A stretch of 64,000 nt of DNA from DASWOJ01 sp964242415 (GCA_964242415.1 CAXTAT010000009.1:1-64000), one strand, 5' to 3'; shown: positions 26,965 through 35,594, counted from the stretch's first letter. A program made the numbers and translations. Notes: generated by a model not told the origin, from the letters alone.

Positions 26965-27694
26965 CCCTAACCTCTCCTTGCGGCGGGGGCAGGCGGAACA
27001 GCCCGCCCCATCCCGTGACGGCAGCGGCGTCCGCCCCGGCAAGGCCGAGCGCGCCCCATACCGCCGTTGCGACACTGTCATACACCGGCATCCCCAGCTC
27101 CGCCTCCCACCCCGCCACCAGCGCCGCGGCGCGCAGGTTGGTGCAGACGACAGCGACCGCGTCGGGCCGGGCCGCCGCCACGTCGCGCACCATGCGGTCG
27201 AGCCGGGCCGCGTCCACTTCGGCGAAGGAAAAGTTGTCCTGCAGGCCCAGGTGCCGCTCCGCCACGCACCGGATGCCCAGGGCGGCGTAGTTGGCGACGA
27301 TGCGGGCCTGCACGTCGTCCCGGTACGGCGTGACCAGCCCCAGCCGGCGTACCCCGGCCAGGGCATGGTTCAGCGCCAGGATGCTCGTCGTCGCGGGCAC
27401 GCCGGTCGCGTCATGGATGCGGCGGCACAGCGCCTGGTCGGCCACAAAGCCGAGCCAGCTTGCCGACGTGCCGCTCCAGGCGATCACGTCCACCCGAGCG
27501 TCGGCGAGCAGCCCGGCCGCCTGCAGCACCGCGGCCTCATTGAACTGCGCCAGCGCGCCGGGGGTCAGGGCGATCTCGGTGACGCGGAACCGGCTGAAAT
27601 GCACCGTCACGCCGGGCAGCCCGGCGACGATGGCGGTGGAGAGCGGCTCCAGCACCGTGTTGGACGACGGGGTCAGCACGCCCAGGCGGGTCAT
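26942..27694 (-). CDS. Arylmalonate decarboxylase / maleate isomerase-like protein (Asp/Glu racemase fold)
   Basis: A 250-residue member of the Asp/Glu racemase superfamily. It opens LGVLTPSSNTVLEP, as in maleate isomerase and arylmalonate decarboxylase. At the first catalytic-cysteine position it has AWSGTSASW, like the GTS segment of the decarboxylase, so no cysteine is there. The second position keeps a cysteine (VAVVCTNLRAA). A single-cysteine arrangement is known in arylmalonate decarboxylase, which decarboxylates rather than racemises. It overlaps its neighbours by 4 and 23 bp, so all three enzymes are co-translated. The substrate is unknown; a malonate or dicarboxylic acid derivative is the best guess. 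Confidence 0.85.
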   Translation of the reverse strand: MTRLGVLTPSSNTVLEPLSTAIVAGLPGVTVHFSRFRVTEIALTPGALAQFNEAAVLQAAGLLADARVDVIAWSGTSASWLGFVADQALCRRIHDATGVPATTSILALNHALAGVRRLGLVTPYRDDVQARIVANYAALGIRCVAERHLGLQDNFSFAEVDAARLDRMVRDVAAARPDAVAVVCTNLRAAALVAGWEAELGMPVYDSVATAVWGALGLAGADAAAVTGWGGLFRLPPPQGEVRDAARDRR

Positions 27695-28434
27695 GCCGGC
27701 CCGCCGAACAGGCGTACCAGGGGTGGCGACACGCCCAGCATCGGCTTCGGCGCCGGGTGGCGGAAGCTGCCGGCGGTGGCCTTGCGCGGGCGCAGCGCCG
27801 CCAGCACCTCGGCCTGGCGCACGGCTGCGGCGACGCCGTCCACCAGGGGCACCGCCACCCCGTCCGCCACCTCCGCCGCCAGCCCGGCCAGCGGGGCGCC
27901 GCCCAGGATGCACACCTCCGCCCCGGCGGCGACGGCTGCAGTGCATAGGGCGACCAGCCGCGCCGCTTTTTCCCGCGCCACGTCGGCCACGTCGGCGAAC
28001 GGCTCGTCCAGGCAGTGCACGCCCGAGCAGCGTCCCGCCAGGCCCACCGCATCCACCGTCTCCTGGTACCAGGGGCCGAGCGCCGGGGCGAACGTCACGA
28101 TGGCGAAGCGCCGGCCCAGCATGCACGCCGTCAGCATCGACGCCTCCGCCATGCCGGTGACGGGTATCGGCAGCAGCTCCCGCGCCGCGCCCAGCCCGGG
28201 GTCGCCGAACGCGGCGATCACGGCGGCGTCGGCGTCCCCGGCGTGGCCGGCCAGCAGTTCCAGCGCCGCGGCGGCCCCAAGCACGGCTTCTGCCCGGGTG
28301 GCGATGTAGGGCACGCCGCTTGCGGCCGTCACGGCGCGGATTTCGGTTCCTGGGGAGGCGCTCGCGCGGGCCACGGCGGCGATGCGGTCCGTCACGGCCT
28401 GGCTGGTGTTGGGGTTGGCCAGCAGCAGCCTCAT
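27691..28434 (-). CDS. Hydantoin-racemase-like protein lacking both catalytic cysteines
   Basis: A 247-residue HyuE-like protein (Asp/Glu/hydantoin racemase family). It starts MRLLLANPNTSQAVTDRI, as expected. At the first catalytic site the family ACFxDPGL is here AAFGDPGL, and at the second the family LGCAGM is here LGGAPLAGL. So both acid/base cysteines are replaced, by Ala and Gly, and classical two-base racemisation looks impossible. It may be a different activity in the fold or a binding protein. It overlaps the ATPase gene and the decarboxylase-like gene by 4 bp each. Confidence 0.85.
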   Translation of the reverse strand: MRLLLANPNTSQAVTDRIAAVARASASPGTEIRAVTAASGVPYIATRAEAVLGAAAALELLAGHAGDADAAVIAAFGDPGLGAARELLPIPVTGMAEASMLTACMLGRRFAIVTFAPALGPWYQETVDAVGLAGRCSGVHCLDEPFADVADVAREKAARLVALCTAAVAAGAEVCILGGAPLAGLAAEVADGVAVPLVDGVAAAVRQAEVLAALRPRKATAGSFRHPAPKPMLGVSPPLVRLFGGPA

Positions 28435-29192
28435 TCGCTGCCGCCCTCCGTCCCCAACGCGGCGCGCAACCCCAGCGCGACCTGGGTGAAGGCGGCGGTG
28501 CCGGGCACGCGCGGGCGCGGCAGATCGACCGGCACCACCGCCGACAGCCGGCCCGGCCGCGGCGTGAACACCAGGATGCGGTCGGCCAGGAACACCGCCT
28601 CGTCGATGCTGTGGGTGACAAACAGCACCGTGGTGCGCTGGTGCTGCCAGATGTGCAGCAGCTCCGCCTGCAGGTGGCCGCGGGTCTGGGCGTCGAGCGC
28701 GCCGAACGGCTCGTCCATCAGCAGCGCCTGGGGGCGGGTGGTCAGGGCGCGGGCGATGCCGACCCGTTGCCGCATGCCGCCCGATAGCTCGTGCGGGTAG
28801 CGCGCGGCGAAGCCCTGCAGCCCCGTCAGGGCGAGCATTTCCTCGCCGCGCGTGCGGCGGTCGGGGGCGGGGATGCGCCGGGCCTTCATGTTGAACTCCA
28901 CGTTGCCGCGTACCGTCATCCAGGGGAACAGGCCGTGGTCCTGGAACACGATGCTGGTGGCCGGGGAGGGGCCGTCCAGCTCCCGCCCGGCGATGATGAC
29001 CGTCCCGGTGCTTGGCGTTTCCAGCCCGGCGATCAGTTGCAGGAGCGTGCTCTTGCCGCAGCCGGACAGGCCGAGCAGGCAGACGAACTCGCCGGGCGCG
29101 CAGGCGAGGTCGATGCCGCGCAGCGCCTCCACGGGGCCGGCCTTGCCGGCGTAGGTCTTGCCGATGCCGATGCACTCGATGAAGCCGGTCAT
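28431..29192 (-). CDS. ABC transporter ATPase, nitrate/sulfonate/taurine type (SsuB/TauB-like)
   Basis: A 253-residue ATPase. Walker A is GLSGCGKST (residues 41-49), the signature is LSGGMRQRVGIARAL, Walker B is ALLMDEPFGALDAQT, and the switch region is FVTHSIDEAVFLADR. It belongs with the permease and binding protein upstream, although a palindromic element of about 160 bp lies between permease and ATPase genes. Its stop overlaps the hydantoin-racemase-like gene. Confidence 0.92.
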   Translation of the reverse strand: MTGFIECIGIGKTYAGKAGPVEALRGIDLACAPGEFVCLLGLSGCGKSTLLQLIAGLETPSTGTVIIAGRELDGPSPATSIVFQDHGLFPWMTVRGNVEFNMKARRIPAPDRRTRGEEMLALTGLQGFAARYPHELSGGMRQRVGIARALTTRPQALLMDEPFGALDAQTRGHLQAELLHIWQHQRTTVLFVTHSIDEAVFLADRILVFTPRPGRLSAVVPVDLPRPRVPGTAAFTQVALGLRAALGTEGGSE

Positions 29193-29238
29193 ATCAGGGC
29201 GGCGATCGGCGGTCTGTCGTCATGCAAGAGGTTGCGTC

Positions 29239-29399
29239 TGCTCCCTCTCCCGCTTCGGGAGAGGGCCGGGGTGAGGGGGGCTTGCTTGCCTGCGCGGCGC
29301 AGGGAACCGCCAGCGTTGCCGGGAGCGGCCTGCCCTGGCCGGGGATCGCGCTGAAAGACCCCCTCGCCCCAGCCCTCTCCCGAAGGGGGAGAGGGAGTC
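29239..29399. repeat. About 160 bp palindromic intergenic element, copy 6
   Basis: Left arm GCTCCCTCTCCCGCTTCGGG then GGGGTGAGGGGGGCTTGCTT, right arm AAAGACCCCCTCGCCCCAGC then CCGAAGGGGGAGAGGGAGTC. CTTGC sub-type. It occupies the gap between the permease and ATPase genes of one transporter. Confidence 0.85.
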
Positions 29400-29457
29400 A
29401 GTGCGGCTCTCCTGCCCACGATGACGGATGGCGATGCTGACAACCCTCGCAACGCCG

Positions 29458-30222
29458 TCATCCGCCGCTCGCCGTCAGGCCGTCCTGCCAGCGGCAGATG
29501 CGGGCGCGCAGGCGGCGCACCCCCTGGTCCGCCAGCAGGCCGATGGCGCCGATGACGATGATGCCGGCAAAGATCAGCTCGGTGCGGAAGGTCATCTGCG
29601 CGTTCAGGATCATGTAGCCCAGGCCGGACTTCACCGCGATCATCTCCGCCGTCACCACCGTCAGCCAGCCGCCGCCGATCGCCAGCCGCAGCCCGGTGAA
29701 GATCGCCGGCAGCGCCGCCGGCAGCACGATGTCGCGCAGCACCAGGCCCTCGCCCGCGCGGGCGGAGGCGGCGACCTTGAGCAGCGTCCGCTCGATCCCG
29801 CGCACGCCGAAGATGGTGTTGAGCAGCAGCGGCCACACCGCCGAGAGGAAGATCAGCACGATGGCCGGGGTGTCGCCGATGCCGAAGAACAGCATCGCCA
29901 AGGGGATCAGCGAAATGGGCGGCACCGCGCGGAACGCCTGGATCGACCAGTCGGTCAGCCGGTCCAGCACCGGGTAGCGCCCGATCAGCAGCCCCAGCGG
30001 CACCGCCACCACGAACGCCGCGCCGACGCCGACCGCCACGCGCGTCACGCTGGCCAGCGCGTTCGCGGCGATCAGCGGCCCCCACTGCACGAAGGCGCCG
30101 GCCACCTTCGCGGGCGAGGGCAGCAGCACCGGCGGATAGAACCGCGCCATCACCGCCACCTGCCACACCCCCAGCAGCGCCAGCAGCGGCGCCAGCCCGA
30201 GCGCCAGCCGCGCCCGCGTCAT
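29458..30222 (-). CDS. ABC transporter permease, nitrate/sulfonate/taurine type (SsuC/TauC-like)
   Basis: A 254-residue permease with about six spans, beginning RLALGLAPLLALLGVWQVAV. The family segment FRAVPPISLIPLAMLFFGIG and the loop LKVAASARAGEGLVLRDIVLP are clear. It starts 3 bp after the binding-protein gene. It partners with the ATPase downstream. Confidence 0.92.
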   Translation of the reverse strand: MTRARLALGLAPLLALLGVWQVAVMARFYPPVLLPSPAKVAGAFVQWGPLIAANALASVTRVAVGVGAAFVVAVPLGLLIGRYPVLDRLTDWSIQAFRAVPPISLIPLAMLFFGIGDTPAIVLIFLSAVWPLLLNTIFGVRGIERTLLKVAASARAGEGLVLRDIVLPAALPAIFTGLRLAIGGGWLTVVTAEMIAVKSGLGYMILNAQMTFRTELIFAGIIVIGAIGLLADQGVRRLRARICRWQDGLTASGG

Positions 30223-30225
30223 GCC

Positions 30226-31146
30226 CTATAGGAACCGCGTGTCGAGGAACGTGGCCCAATCCGGCTCCTGGTCCAGCAGCTTGTCGGCCACCATCATGGC
30301 GGCCAGCGACCTCAGCCCGGTCTGGAACGCCTCGCCGCTGTCGGCGCTGAAGAACAGGTTGCGCGCGCTGGCCTCCGCCACGTCGCGGGCCATGTTGAAC
30401 TGCTTCACCGTGGTGTCCACCGCGATGGCCGGGTCGGCCTTCAGGCGGTTGGTGGCGGCGACGTGGGCGTGCACCAGGGTGCGGGTCAGGTCCGGCTCCT
30501 TGCCGACGAAGGCGGTGCTGGCGACGAAGCCCAGGTTGGTCCGGCCCATCGGCGTGTCGTACGGCACCCAGAGGCGGTGGCCGAAGCCGCTCAGCTCTGC
30601 GAATGCGGCATAAGGCTCGAAGCAGCAGATGGCGTCCACGTCGCCGCGGGCCAGCGGCACCGGCTGGTCCTGGTTGTCGAGGAACAGCAGCTCCACCTGG
30701 TCCAGCAGCCCCTCGTGCTGCAGCTTCCAGGTCAGGCTGACCAGCCCGATGGAGCCGTTCTGCACGGCGACCTTCTTGCCGCGGAGCTGCTCGAACTCGG
30801 TGATCCCCGGCTTGGCCAGCAGCATCCAGCCGCCGTCGCAGCCATTGGCCAGCACCGCCATGGGGAAACCCTTGGTGGCGACCTGCATGGTGGCCGACAG
30901 CCCGCCATTGCCGACATCGACGCCCCCGGACGCCACCGCCTGCATCCGCTGCACCAGGCTGGGGAAGGTCACGATCTCGGCGTCGATGCCCTGGGGGCGC
31001 AGCAGGTCGGGCATCAGGAACATGGCGTTGGTGGTGGTGGTGAACGCCGACCCCAGCTTCACCTTGCGCAGCGCCTGGCCGAGTACGGCATGCGGGACGA
31101 TGGCCGGGGCGGCGAGGGTGGCGGCGAGCAGCGTGCGGCGGAGCAT
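30226..31146 (-). CDS. ABC transporter substrate-binding protein (NMT1/SsuA type)
   Basis: A 306-residue periplasmic protein. It has a signal peptide (MLRRTLLAATLAAPAIVPHA, cleavage near VLGQA), and the mature domain is of NMT1/SsuA type (KVKLGSAFTTTTNAMFLMPD, ASGGVDVGNGGLSATMQV). It heads an operon of six genes: binding protein, permease, ATPase, two racemase-fold enzymes and a hydrolase. A sigma-54-type promoter lies 35 nt before the start. Ligands of this family include sulfonates, nitrate, aromatic acids and pyrimidine precursors; context suggests a nitrogen-containing dicarboxylate or cyclic amide. Confidence 0.9.
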   Translation of the reverse strand: MLRRTLLAATLAAPAIVPHAVLGQALRKVKLGSAFTTTTNAMFLMPDLLRPQGIDAEIVTFPSLVQRMQAVASGGVDVGNGGLSATMQVATKGFPMAVLANGCDGGWMLLAKPGITEFEQLRGKKVAVQNGSIGLVSLTWKLQHEGLLDQVELLFLDNQDQPVPLARGDVDAICCFEPYAAFAELSGFGHRLWVPYDTPMGRTNLGFVASTAFVGKEPDLTRTLVHAHVAATNRLKADPAIAVDTTVKQFNMARDVAEASARNLFFSADSGEAFQTGLRSLAAMMVADKLLDQEPDWATFLDTRFL

Positions 31147-31180
31147 TGGGGGTCACTGGGGGTGGTTGCTGCGGGGATCA

Positions 31181-31196
31181 TGCAAGCGGTTTGCCA
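31181..31196 (-). promoter_or_regulatory. Sigma-54 (-24/-12) promoter of the NMT1-type operon
   Basis: Read on the minus strand the site is TGGCAAACCGCTTGCA. It matches TGGCA at -24 and TTGCA at -12 with the exact 12-bp GG-to-GC spacing. The predicted start is near 31170, about 24 nt before the binding-protein ATG. It implies activation by an enhancer-binding protein such as NtrC. Confidence 0.6.
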
Positions 31197-31337
31197 GCGC
31201 CGTCAGCGCCGCAGCCGCATGCCTGGCCAACCCGCTGCCTTGTCTTGCGGCCGGTGGGGGCCAGTGCGCGGGGAAGCTGCGTCACCTGGCTTATGGTGAT
31301 CCCGACGCCGCCGTACGCTCCCCGGCGCTGAACCACG

Positions 31338-31373
31338 CAAACCGCCCTGCCTGCGGTGGAACGGGCAGGGCGG
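31338..31373 (-). terminator. Rho-independent terminator after amiE
   Basis: On the minus strand CCGCCCTGCC pairs perfectly with GGCAGGGCGG around a 12-nt loop, giving a 10-bp GC-rich stem followed by TTT. It begins 10 bp after the amiE stop codon, so it ends the urt-amiE transcript before the NMT1-type operon. Confidence 0.8.
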
Positions 31374-31382
31374 CGATGCGGG

Positions 31383-32417
31383 CTACCGGTGCGTCGCGGT
31401 GGCGGGGATGCCCTCGATGGGGCACTCCTCGGTGCCGACGCTGGTGCGGGTGATGGCTTCCACCATCTCGCGCGTCGCGTCGGGGTCGGCGACCCACTTC
31501 TTGTAGAAGTCGAACGGGCATTCGGCCGCGCCCTTGTCGCCGTCGCCGGAGTTGATCATGCCCGTGTAGCCACGGTGCAGCAGCTTGAACAGGTGGTTCT
31601 CCGACTGCATGTTGGCCCGCGCGTCGCGGATCAGCGACGTGGACAGCGCCGCATACTGGATGCCGTACTCCTCCGTGCCGCACTCCCCGAGCGTGCGCCC
31701 GTCGAAGCCCACGATGGAGGAGTGGCCGAAGTAAGAATACACCCCGTCGAACCCCGAGGCGTTCGCCACCGCGACATAGACGTTGTTCGCCCACGCCATC
31801 GCCTTGGCCATGACGATCTGCTGCTCCTTGGCGGGATACATGTAGCCCTGGCAGCGCACGATCAGCTCGGCCCCGCGCATGGCGCAGTCGCGCCAGATCT
31901 CCGGGTAGTTGCCGTCGTCGCAGATGATCAGGCTGACCTTGAGGCCCTTGGGACCCTCGGACACGAAGGTGCAGTTGCCGGGGTACCAGCCCTCGATCGG
32001 CACCCAGGGCATGATCTTGCGGTACTTCTGCACGATCTCGCCCTTGTCGTTCATCAGGATCAAGGTGTTGTAGGGCGCCTTCTTCGGATGCTCCTCGTGC
32101 CGCTCGCCGGTGAGCGAGAACACGCCCCACACCTTGGCCTTGCGGCAGGCCTCGGCGAAGATTTCCGTCTCGTCGCCGGGGCAGGAGGATGCGGTCTCGT
32201 ACATCTCCTTGCTGTCGTACATGATGCCGTGCGTCGAGTATTCCGGGAACACCACCAGGTCCATGCCCGGCAGGCCCGACTTCATGCCGACGATCATCTC
32301 GCCGATCTTGCGGGCGTTGTCCAAAACCTCCGCCTTGGTGTGCAGGCGCGGCATCTTGTAGTTCACGACGGCGACGCCGACCGTGTCCTTGCTGCTTGAA
32401 ATGTCTCCGTGCAACAT
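31383..32417 (-). CDS. amiE: Aliphatic amidase AmiE
   Basis: A 344-residue nitrilase-superfamily amidase that hydrolyses short aliphatic amides (acetamide, propionamide) to acid and ammonia. It matches Pseudomonas AmiE almost throughout: HGDISSS at the start, MPRLHTKAEVLDNARKIGEM, FPEYSTHGIMY. The catalytic triad is in register: E59, K134 and C166 (IICDDGNYPEIWRD). The ATG at 32417 has a strong AAGGAGG and gives the family length. It is the last gene of the urtABCDE operon, 47 bp after urtE. The usual amiB and amiS genes are absent, and amiC and amiR lie 13 kb away. Confidence 0.96.
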   Translation of the reverse strand: MLHGDISSSKDTVGVAVVNYKMPRLHTKAEVLDNARKIGEMIVGMKSGLPGMDLVVFPEYSTHGIMYDSKEMYETASSCPGDETEIFAEACRKAKVWGVFSLTGERHEEHPKKAPYNTLILMNDKGEIVQKYRKIMPWVPIEGWYPGNCTFVSEGPKGLKVSLIICDDGNYPEIWRDCAMRGAELIVRCQGYMYPAKEQQIVMAKAMAWANNVYVAVANASGFDGVYSYFGHSSIVGFDGRTLGECGTEEYGIQYAALSTSLIRDARANMQSENHLFKLLHRGYTGMINSGDGDKGAAECPFDFYKKWVADPDATREMVEAITRTSVGTEECPIEGIPATATHR

Positions 32418-32464
32418 GATCCAGCCCTCCTTGTGGCGCCCCCAACCGGGACGCCGGTTGCGGC

Positions 32465-33163
32465 TCACACGGCCATGTGCCTGTGCACGAGGTCGTCGGT
32501 AAGCTCGTCGATTGCGCCGCCCGCCACCACCCGGCCCTTCTCCATCATCGCGAACCGATGGCCGGCGCGGCGGACGAAGGCGACGTTCTGCTCCACCAGC
32601 AGCACCGTCATGCCGGCCTCCTGGTTGAGCCGCATGATGATCCGCTCGATGTCCTCGACGACGTTGGGCTGGATGCCCTCGCTGGGTTCGTCGAGCAACA
32701 GCACCTTGGGGTCCGCGGCCAGGGCGCGGGCGATGGCGAGCTGCTGCTGCTGACCGCCGGACAGCACGCCGCCGGGGCGGTCGAGGTTGTCCATGAGGTA
32801 GGGGAACAGCTCCGCCGCCAGGTCGGGGATGGCGCGCTTGTTGTCCCGCCGGGCGAAGGCGCCCATCAGGATGTTCTCGCGGATGGTGAAGTCCGGGATG
32901 ATCTGGCGGCCCTGCGGCACGTAGGCGATGCCGGCGCGTGCCCGGCGGTACGTCGGCTCCTGGCCGATCTCGCGCGCGCCCAGGCGGATCGAGCCGGTCA
33001 TGCGGTCCAGCATGCCCATGAGCGTCTTCAGCAGGGTGGTCTTGCCAACGCCGTTGCGGCCGAGGATGGCGGTGAGCTTGCCCTCAGGCAGCGCCAAAGT
33101 CACGCCGTGCAGGATCTGGCTGCGGGCGTAGAAGGCGTCCACGGCATCGAAGCTGACCCTCAT
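32465..33163 (-). CDS. urtE: Urea/short-amide ABC transporter ATPase UrtE
   Basis: A 232-residue LivF-type ATPase. Walker A is GRNGVGKTT (residues 35-43), the signature is LSGGQQQQLAIARAL, and Walker B is VLLLDEPSEGIQPNVVEDIE; the EGIQP segment is typical of UrtE. The ATG at 33163 was chosen, because the longer frame runs into the palindromic element. It is the fifth urt gene, followed by amiE. The transporter may import urea or, as FmdDEF do in Methylophilus, short-chain amides. Confidence 0.93.
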   Translation of the reverse strand: MRVSFDAVDAFYARSQILHGVTLALPEGKLTAILGRNGVGKTTLLKTLMGMLDRMTGSIRLGAREIGQEPTYRRARAGIAYVPQGRQIIPDFTIRENILMGAFARRDNKRAIPDLAAELFPYLMDNLDRPGGVLSGGQQQQLAIARALAADPKVLLLDEPSEGIQPNVVEDIERIIMRLNQEAGMTVLLVEQNVAFVRRAGHRFAMMEKGRVVAGGAIDELTDDLVHRHMAV

Positions 33164-33186
33164 GCGCCGGTCCGCAAGCCGACCAC

Positions 33187-33338
33187 TGCTCCCTCTCCCT
33201 TCGGGAGAGGGCCGGGGTGAGGGAAGCCACAAGCGCCAAGCCCGGCCTGGTTGGGAGCGGATTTCGTCCTGTCATGGGCAAGCCAGGCCCTTGCCGCCTC
33301 CCTCACCCCGGCCCTCTCCCGGGGGGAGAGGGAGCAGG
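33187..33338. repeat. About 150 bp palindromic intergenic element, copy 7
   Basis: Left arm GCTCCCTCTCCCTTCGGGAG then GGGGTGAGGGAAGCC, right arm CCCTCACCCCGGCCCTCTCC then GGGGGGAGAGGGAGCAG. The spacer shares AAGCGCCAA and TGGGAGCGGATTTCGT with copy 10 at 46.9 kb, so these two copies share more than the arms. Confidence 0.88.
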
Positions 33339-33362
33339 CAGGATTGTCGCGCCATTGGCAGC

Positions 33363-33462
33363 CGTCATTGCGAGCCGGCTTCGGCGCGGCAATCCAGGGG
33401 CCGCGACGAGCAGGCATACGGCCCCTGGATCGCCGAACCGCAAGCGCAGATCGCAATGACCG
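33363..33462. repeat. ATTGCGAGC-type inverted repeat, copy 3
   Basis: Left arm CGTCATTGCGAGCCGGCTTC then GGCGCGGCAATCCAGGGG, right arm CCCCTGGATCGCCGAACCGC then AGATCGCAATGAC. It lies next to the palindromic element of the other family, so the urtD-urtE gap holds one copy of each. Confidence 0.85.
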
Positions 33463-33470
33463 CGCGCCCA

Positions 33471-34241
33471 TCACCAGGCAGAACTTTCGGCGGCTGGCAT
33501 CAGGCCCCGGGTGCCGAGGTAGGCGTCGCGCACCTTGGGATTGCGTTCGATCTCGCCGATGTCGCCCTCGGCGAGCACCTGGCCCAGGTGGAGGACGGTG
33601 ATCCGCTCGGCGATCTCGCGCACGAAGGCCATGTCGTGCTCGACGACGACGATGGTGTGGCTGCCGCGCAGGCCCTTGATGATCTCCGCCGTGCGCCGGG
33701 TCTCGGCGGCGGTCATGCCGGCGGTCGGCTCGTCGAGCAGCAGCACCTTGGGGTTCTGCACCACCAGCAGGCCCAGCTCCAGCCACTGCGTCTCGCCATG
33801 GCTGAGGAAGCCGGCGACGCGGTCGGCCTGGTCGGCGAGGCCGGTCATCTCCAGCACCTCGTCAAGCCGCGCCCGGGCGGGGCGGCGCAGGCCGAAGCCG
33901 AGGTTGGCGAACACGCCGGGGTTGTGGCAGCTCGCCACTTCCAGGTTGCGGCGCACCGTCAACTCGCGGAACACGCTGGGGATTTGGAACTTGCGCCCCA
34001 GCCCGGCGCGGGCGATGCGCGGCTCCTGCCAGTTGGTGATGTCGGTGTTATACAGGTGGATAGTCCCCTCGGTGCTGCGGGTCTTGCCGGAGATCAGGTC
34101 CATCAGCGTGGTCTTGCCAGCCCCGTTGGCGCCGAGCAGCACACGCAGCTCGCCCTCCTCGATCATCAGCGACACGCCGTTGACCGCCTTGAAGCCGGCG
34201 AAGCTGACGCCCAGCCCGTCGAGGGTCAGCGCGGCGATCAT
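33471..34241 (-). CDS. urtD: Urea/short-amide ABC transporter ATPase UrtD
   Basis: A 256-residue LivG-type ATPase. Walker A is GANGAGKTT (residues 37-45). The signature is the LSHGETQWLELG variant that marks UrtD, not the usual LSGG. Walker B is VLLLDEPTAGMTAAE. The ATG at 34241 overlaps the urtC stop by 4 bp. It pairs with UrtE. Confidence 0.94.
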   Translation of the reverse strand: MIAALTLDGLGVSFAGFKAVNGVSLMIEEGELRVLLGANGAGKTTLMDLISGKTRSTEGTIHLYNTDITNWQEPRIARAGLGRKFQIPSVFRELTVRRNLEVASCHNPGVFANLGFGLRRPARARLDEVLEMTGLADQADRVAGFLSHGETQWLELGLLVVQNPKVLLLDEPTAGMTAAETRRTAEIIKGLRGSHTIVVVEHDMAFVREIAERITVLHLGQVLAEGDIGEIERNPKVRDAYLGTRGLMPAAESSAW

Positions 34242-35386
34242 GCCGACTTGCGCGAGACGGCGGCGGGGAGGGCGCCGGCCCGCGGCGGCCGGGGCGCGCG
34301 GCCGACCCGGGCCAGGACGCGGTCGGTGCAGTCGCTGGCGAACCCGGCGAGGCCGCGCGGCAAGTACAGCACCGCCAGCACGAACACGAGGCCGATCACC
34401 GCGCGCCAGGCCTGCACCAGCCCTTCGGTCTCGCTGACCTTGGCCTCGATGACGTTGATGAGGATGGCGCCGATGCACGCGCCCAGCAGGGAGGCCCGGC
34501 CGCCGACCGCCGCCCACACCACCATGGTGATCGAGAACGACAGGTCCATGAACGTGGGGGAGGCGAACTGCGCCACCACCACATACAGCATCCCCGCCAA
34601 GCCGGAGATCGCCGCCGACACGGTGAAGAAGAACACCTGATAGGCCGGCACGTCGAAACCGAGGTAGCGCACCCGGTTCTGGTCGTCGCGGATCGCCTGC
34701 AGGATAAGCCCGGCCCGCGTCGCCACCAGCAGCCGCGCCAGCACCAGCACCGCCGCCAGCGCTCCGGCCACGGCGTAGTAGGTGCCGACGCTGTAGGGGT
34801 CGAACTCGATGCCGGCGAGCATCAGGTTGCCGAGGTCGGTCAGCCCGTTGAACCCGTTGGTCACCGGCTGCGCGTCCACCACCACCAGGCGCACCAGCAG
34901 CATCAGGGCGAGCATGATGATGGAGACGAACACGCCGGACACGCGCTTGCGGAACATCACCCAGCCGATGGCCACCGCGACCAGCGCCGGCACGACCAGC
35001 GACATGGCGGCGCCGAACCACTGGTCCTGGAACGGCAGCCACAGGAACGAGGCGCGGTTGATGCAGCATAGGTCGGTGGGGGCGCCGGGTTCGGCGTTCC
35101 ACAGCATGAAGTCCGGCACCGGCGTGCCCGATCCCTGCTGCAGGCTGGTGGGCGCGGCCAGCTTCAGCGACATCGCGGTCATGTAGGCGCCGAGGCCGAA
35201 GAACAGGCCCTGGCCGAGGTTCAGGATGCCGGCGTAGCCCCAGCTCAGGGACACCGCGACGCCGAGCATGCCGAACACCAGGAACTTCGAGATGCGGTTC
35301 AGCCAGAACTCGTCCAGGGCCGCGGGGGCGGCCATGATGAGCAGGATGAACGCGGCGTAGGCCAGCAGGTCGATCCGCGCCTTCAT
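34238..35386 (-). CDS. urtC: Urea/short-amide ABC transporter permease UrtC
   Basis: A 382-residue LivM-type permease with about ten spans. Marks are SLSWGYAGILNLGQGLFFGLG, the long periplasmic segment with two cysteines (TDLCCINRASFL), and the cytoplasmic loop QAIRDDQNRVRYLGFDVPAY. It follows urtB after a palindromic element and overlaps urtD by 4 bp. It pairs with the UrtB permease. Confidence 0.93.
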   Translation of the reverse strand: MKARIDLLAYAAFILLIMAAPAALDEFWLNRISKFLVFGMLGVAVSLSWGYAGILNLGQGLFFGLGAYMTAMSLKLAAPTSLQQGSGTPVPDFMLWNAEPGAPTDLCCINRASFLWLPFQDQWFGAAMSLVVPALVAVAIGWVMFRKRVSGVFVSIIMLALMLLVRLVVVDAQPVTNGFNGLTDLGNLMLAGIEFDPYSVGTYYAVAGALAAVLVLARLLVATRAGLILQAIRDDQNRVRYLGFDVPAYQVFFFTVSAAISGLAGMLYVVVAQFASPTFMDLSFSITMVVWAAVGGRASLLGACIGAILINVIEAKVSETEGLVQAWRAVIGLVFVLAVLYLPRGLAGFASDCTDRVLARVGRAPRPPRAGALPAAVSRKSA

Positions 35387-35432
35387 GCGCCTGCCTTCGT
35401 CGTGCCTGGGGCCGCCGGGAGCGCCACGCTGG

Positions 35433-35583
35433 CGCCCTCTCCCCCTTCGGGAGAGGGCTGGGGTGAGGGGGCCTTGCGGCGCGATCCCCTTGAGTGAGGC
35501 AGCCCGATAGCGCGTGCCGTTCCCGGGCGGGCGGGCGGGCAAGACCCCCTCACCCCGGCCCTCTCCCGGGGGGAGAGGGAGAA
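35433..35583. repeat. About 150 bp palindromic intergenic element, copy 8
   Basis: Left arm GCGCCCTCTCCCCCTTCGGG then TGGGGTGAGGGGGCCTTGCG, right arm GCAAGACCCCCTCACCCCGG then GGGGGGAGAGGGAGAAG. CTTGC/GCAAG sub-type, closest to copy 1. It separates urtB from urtC. Confidence 0.85.
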
Positions 35584-35594
35584 GTGGCGCGGCG

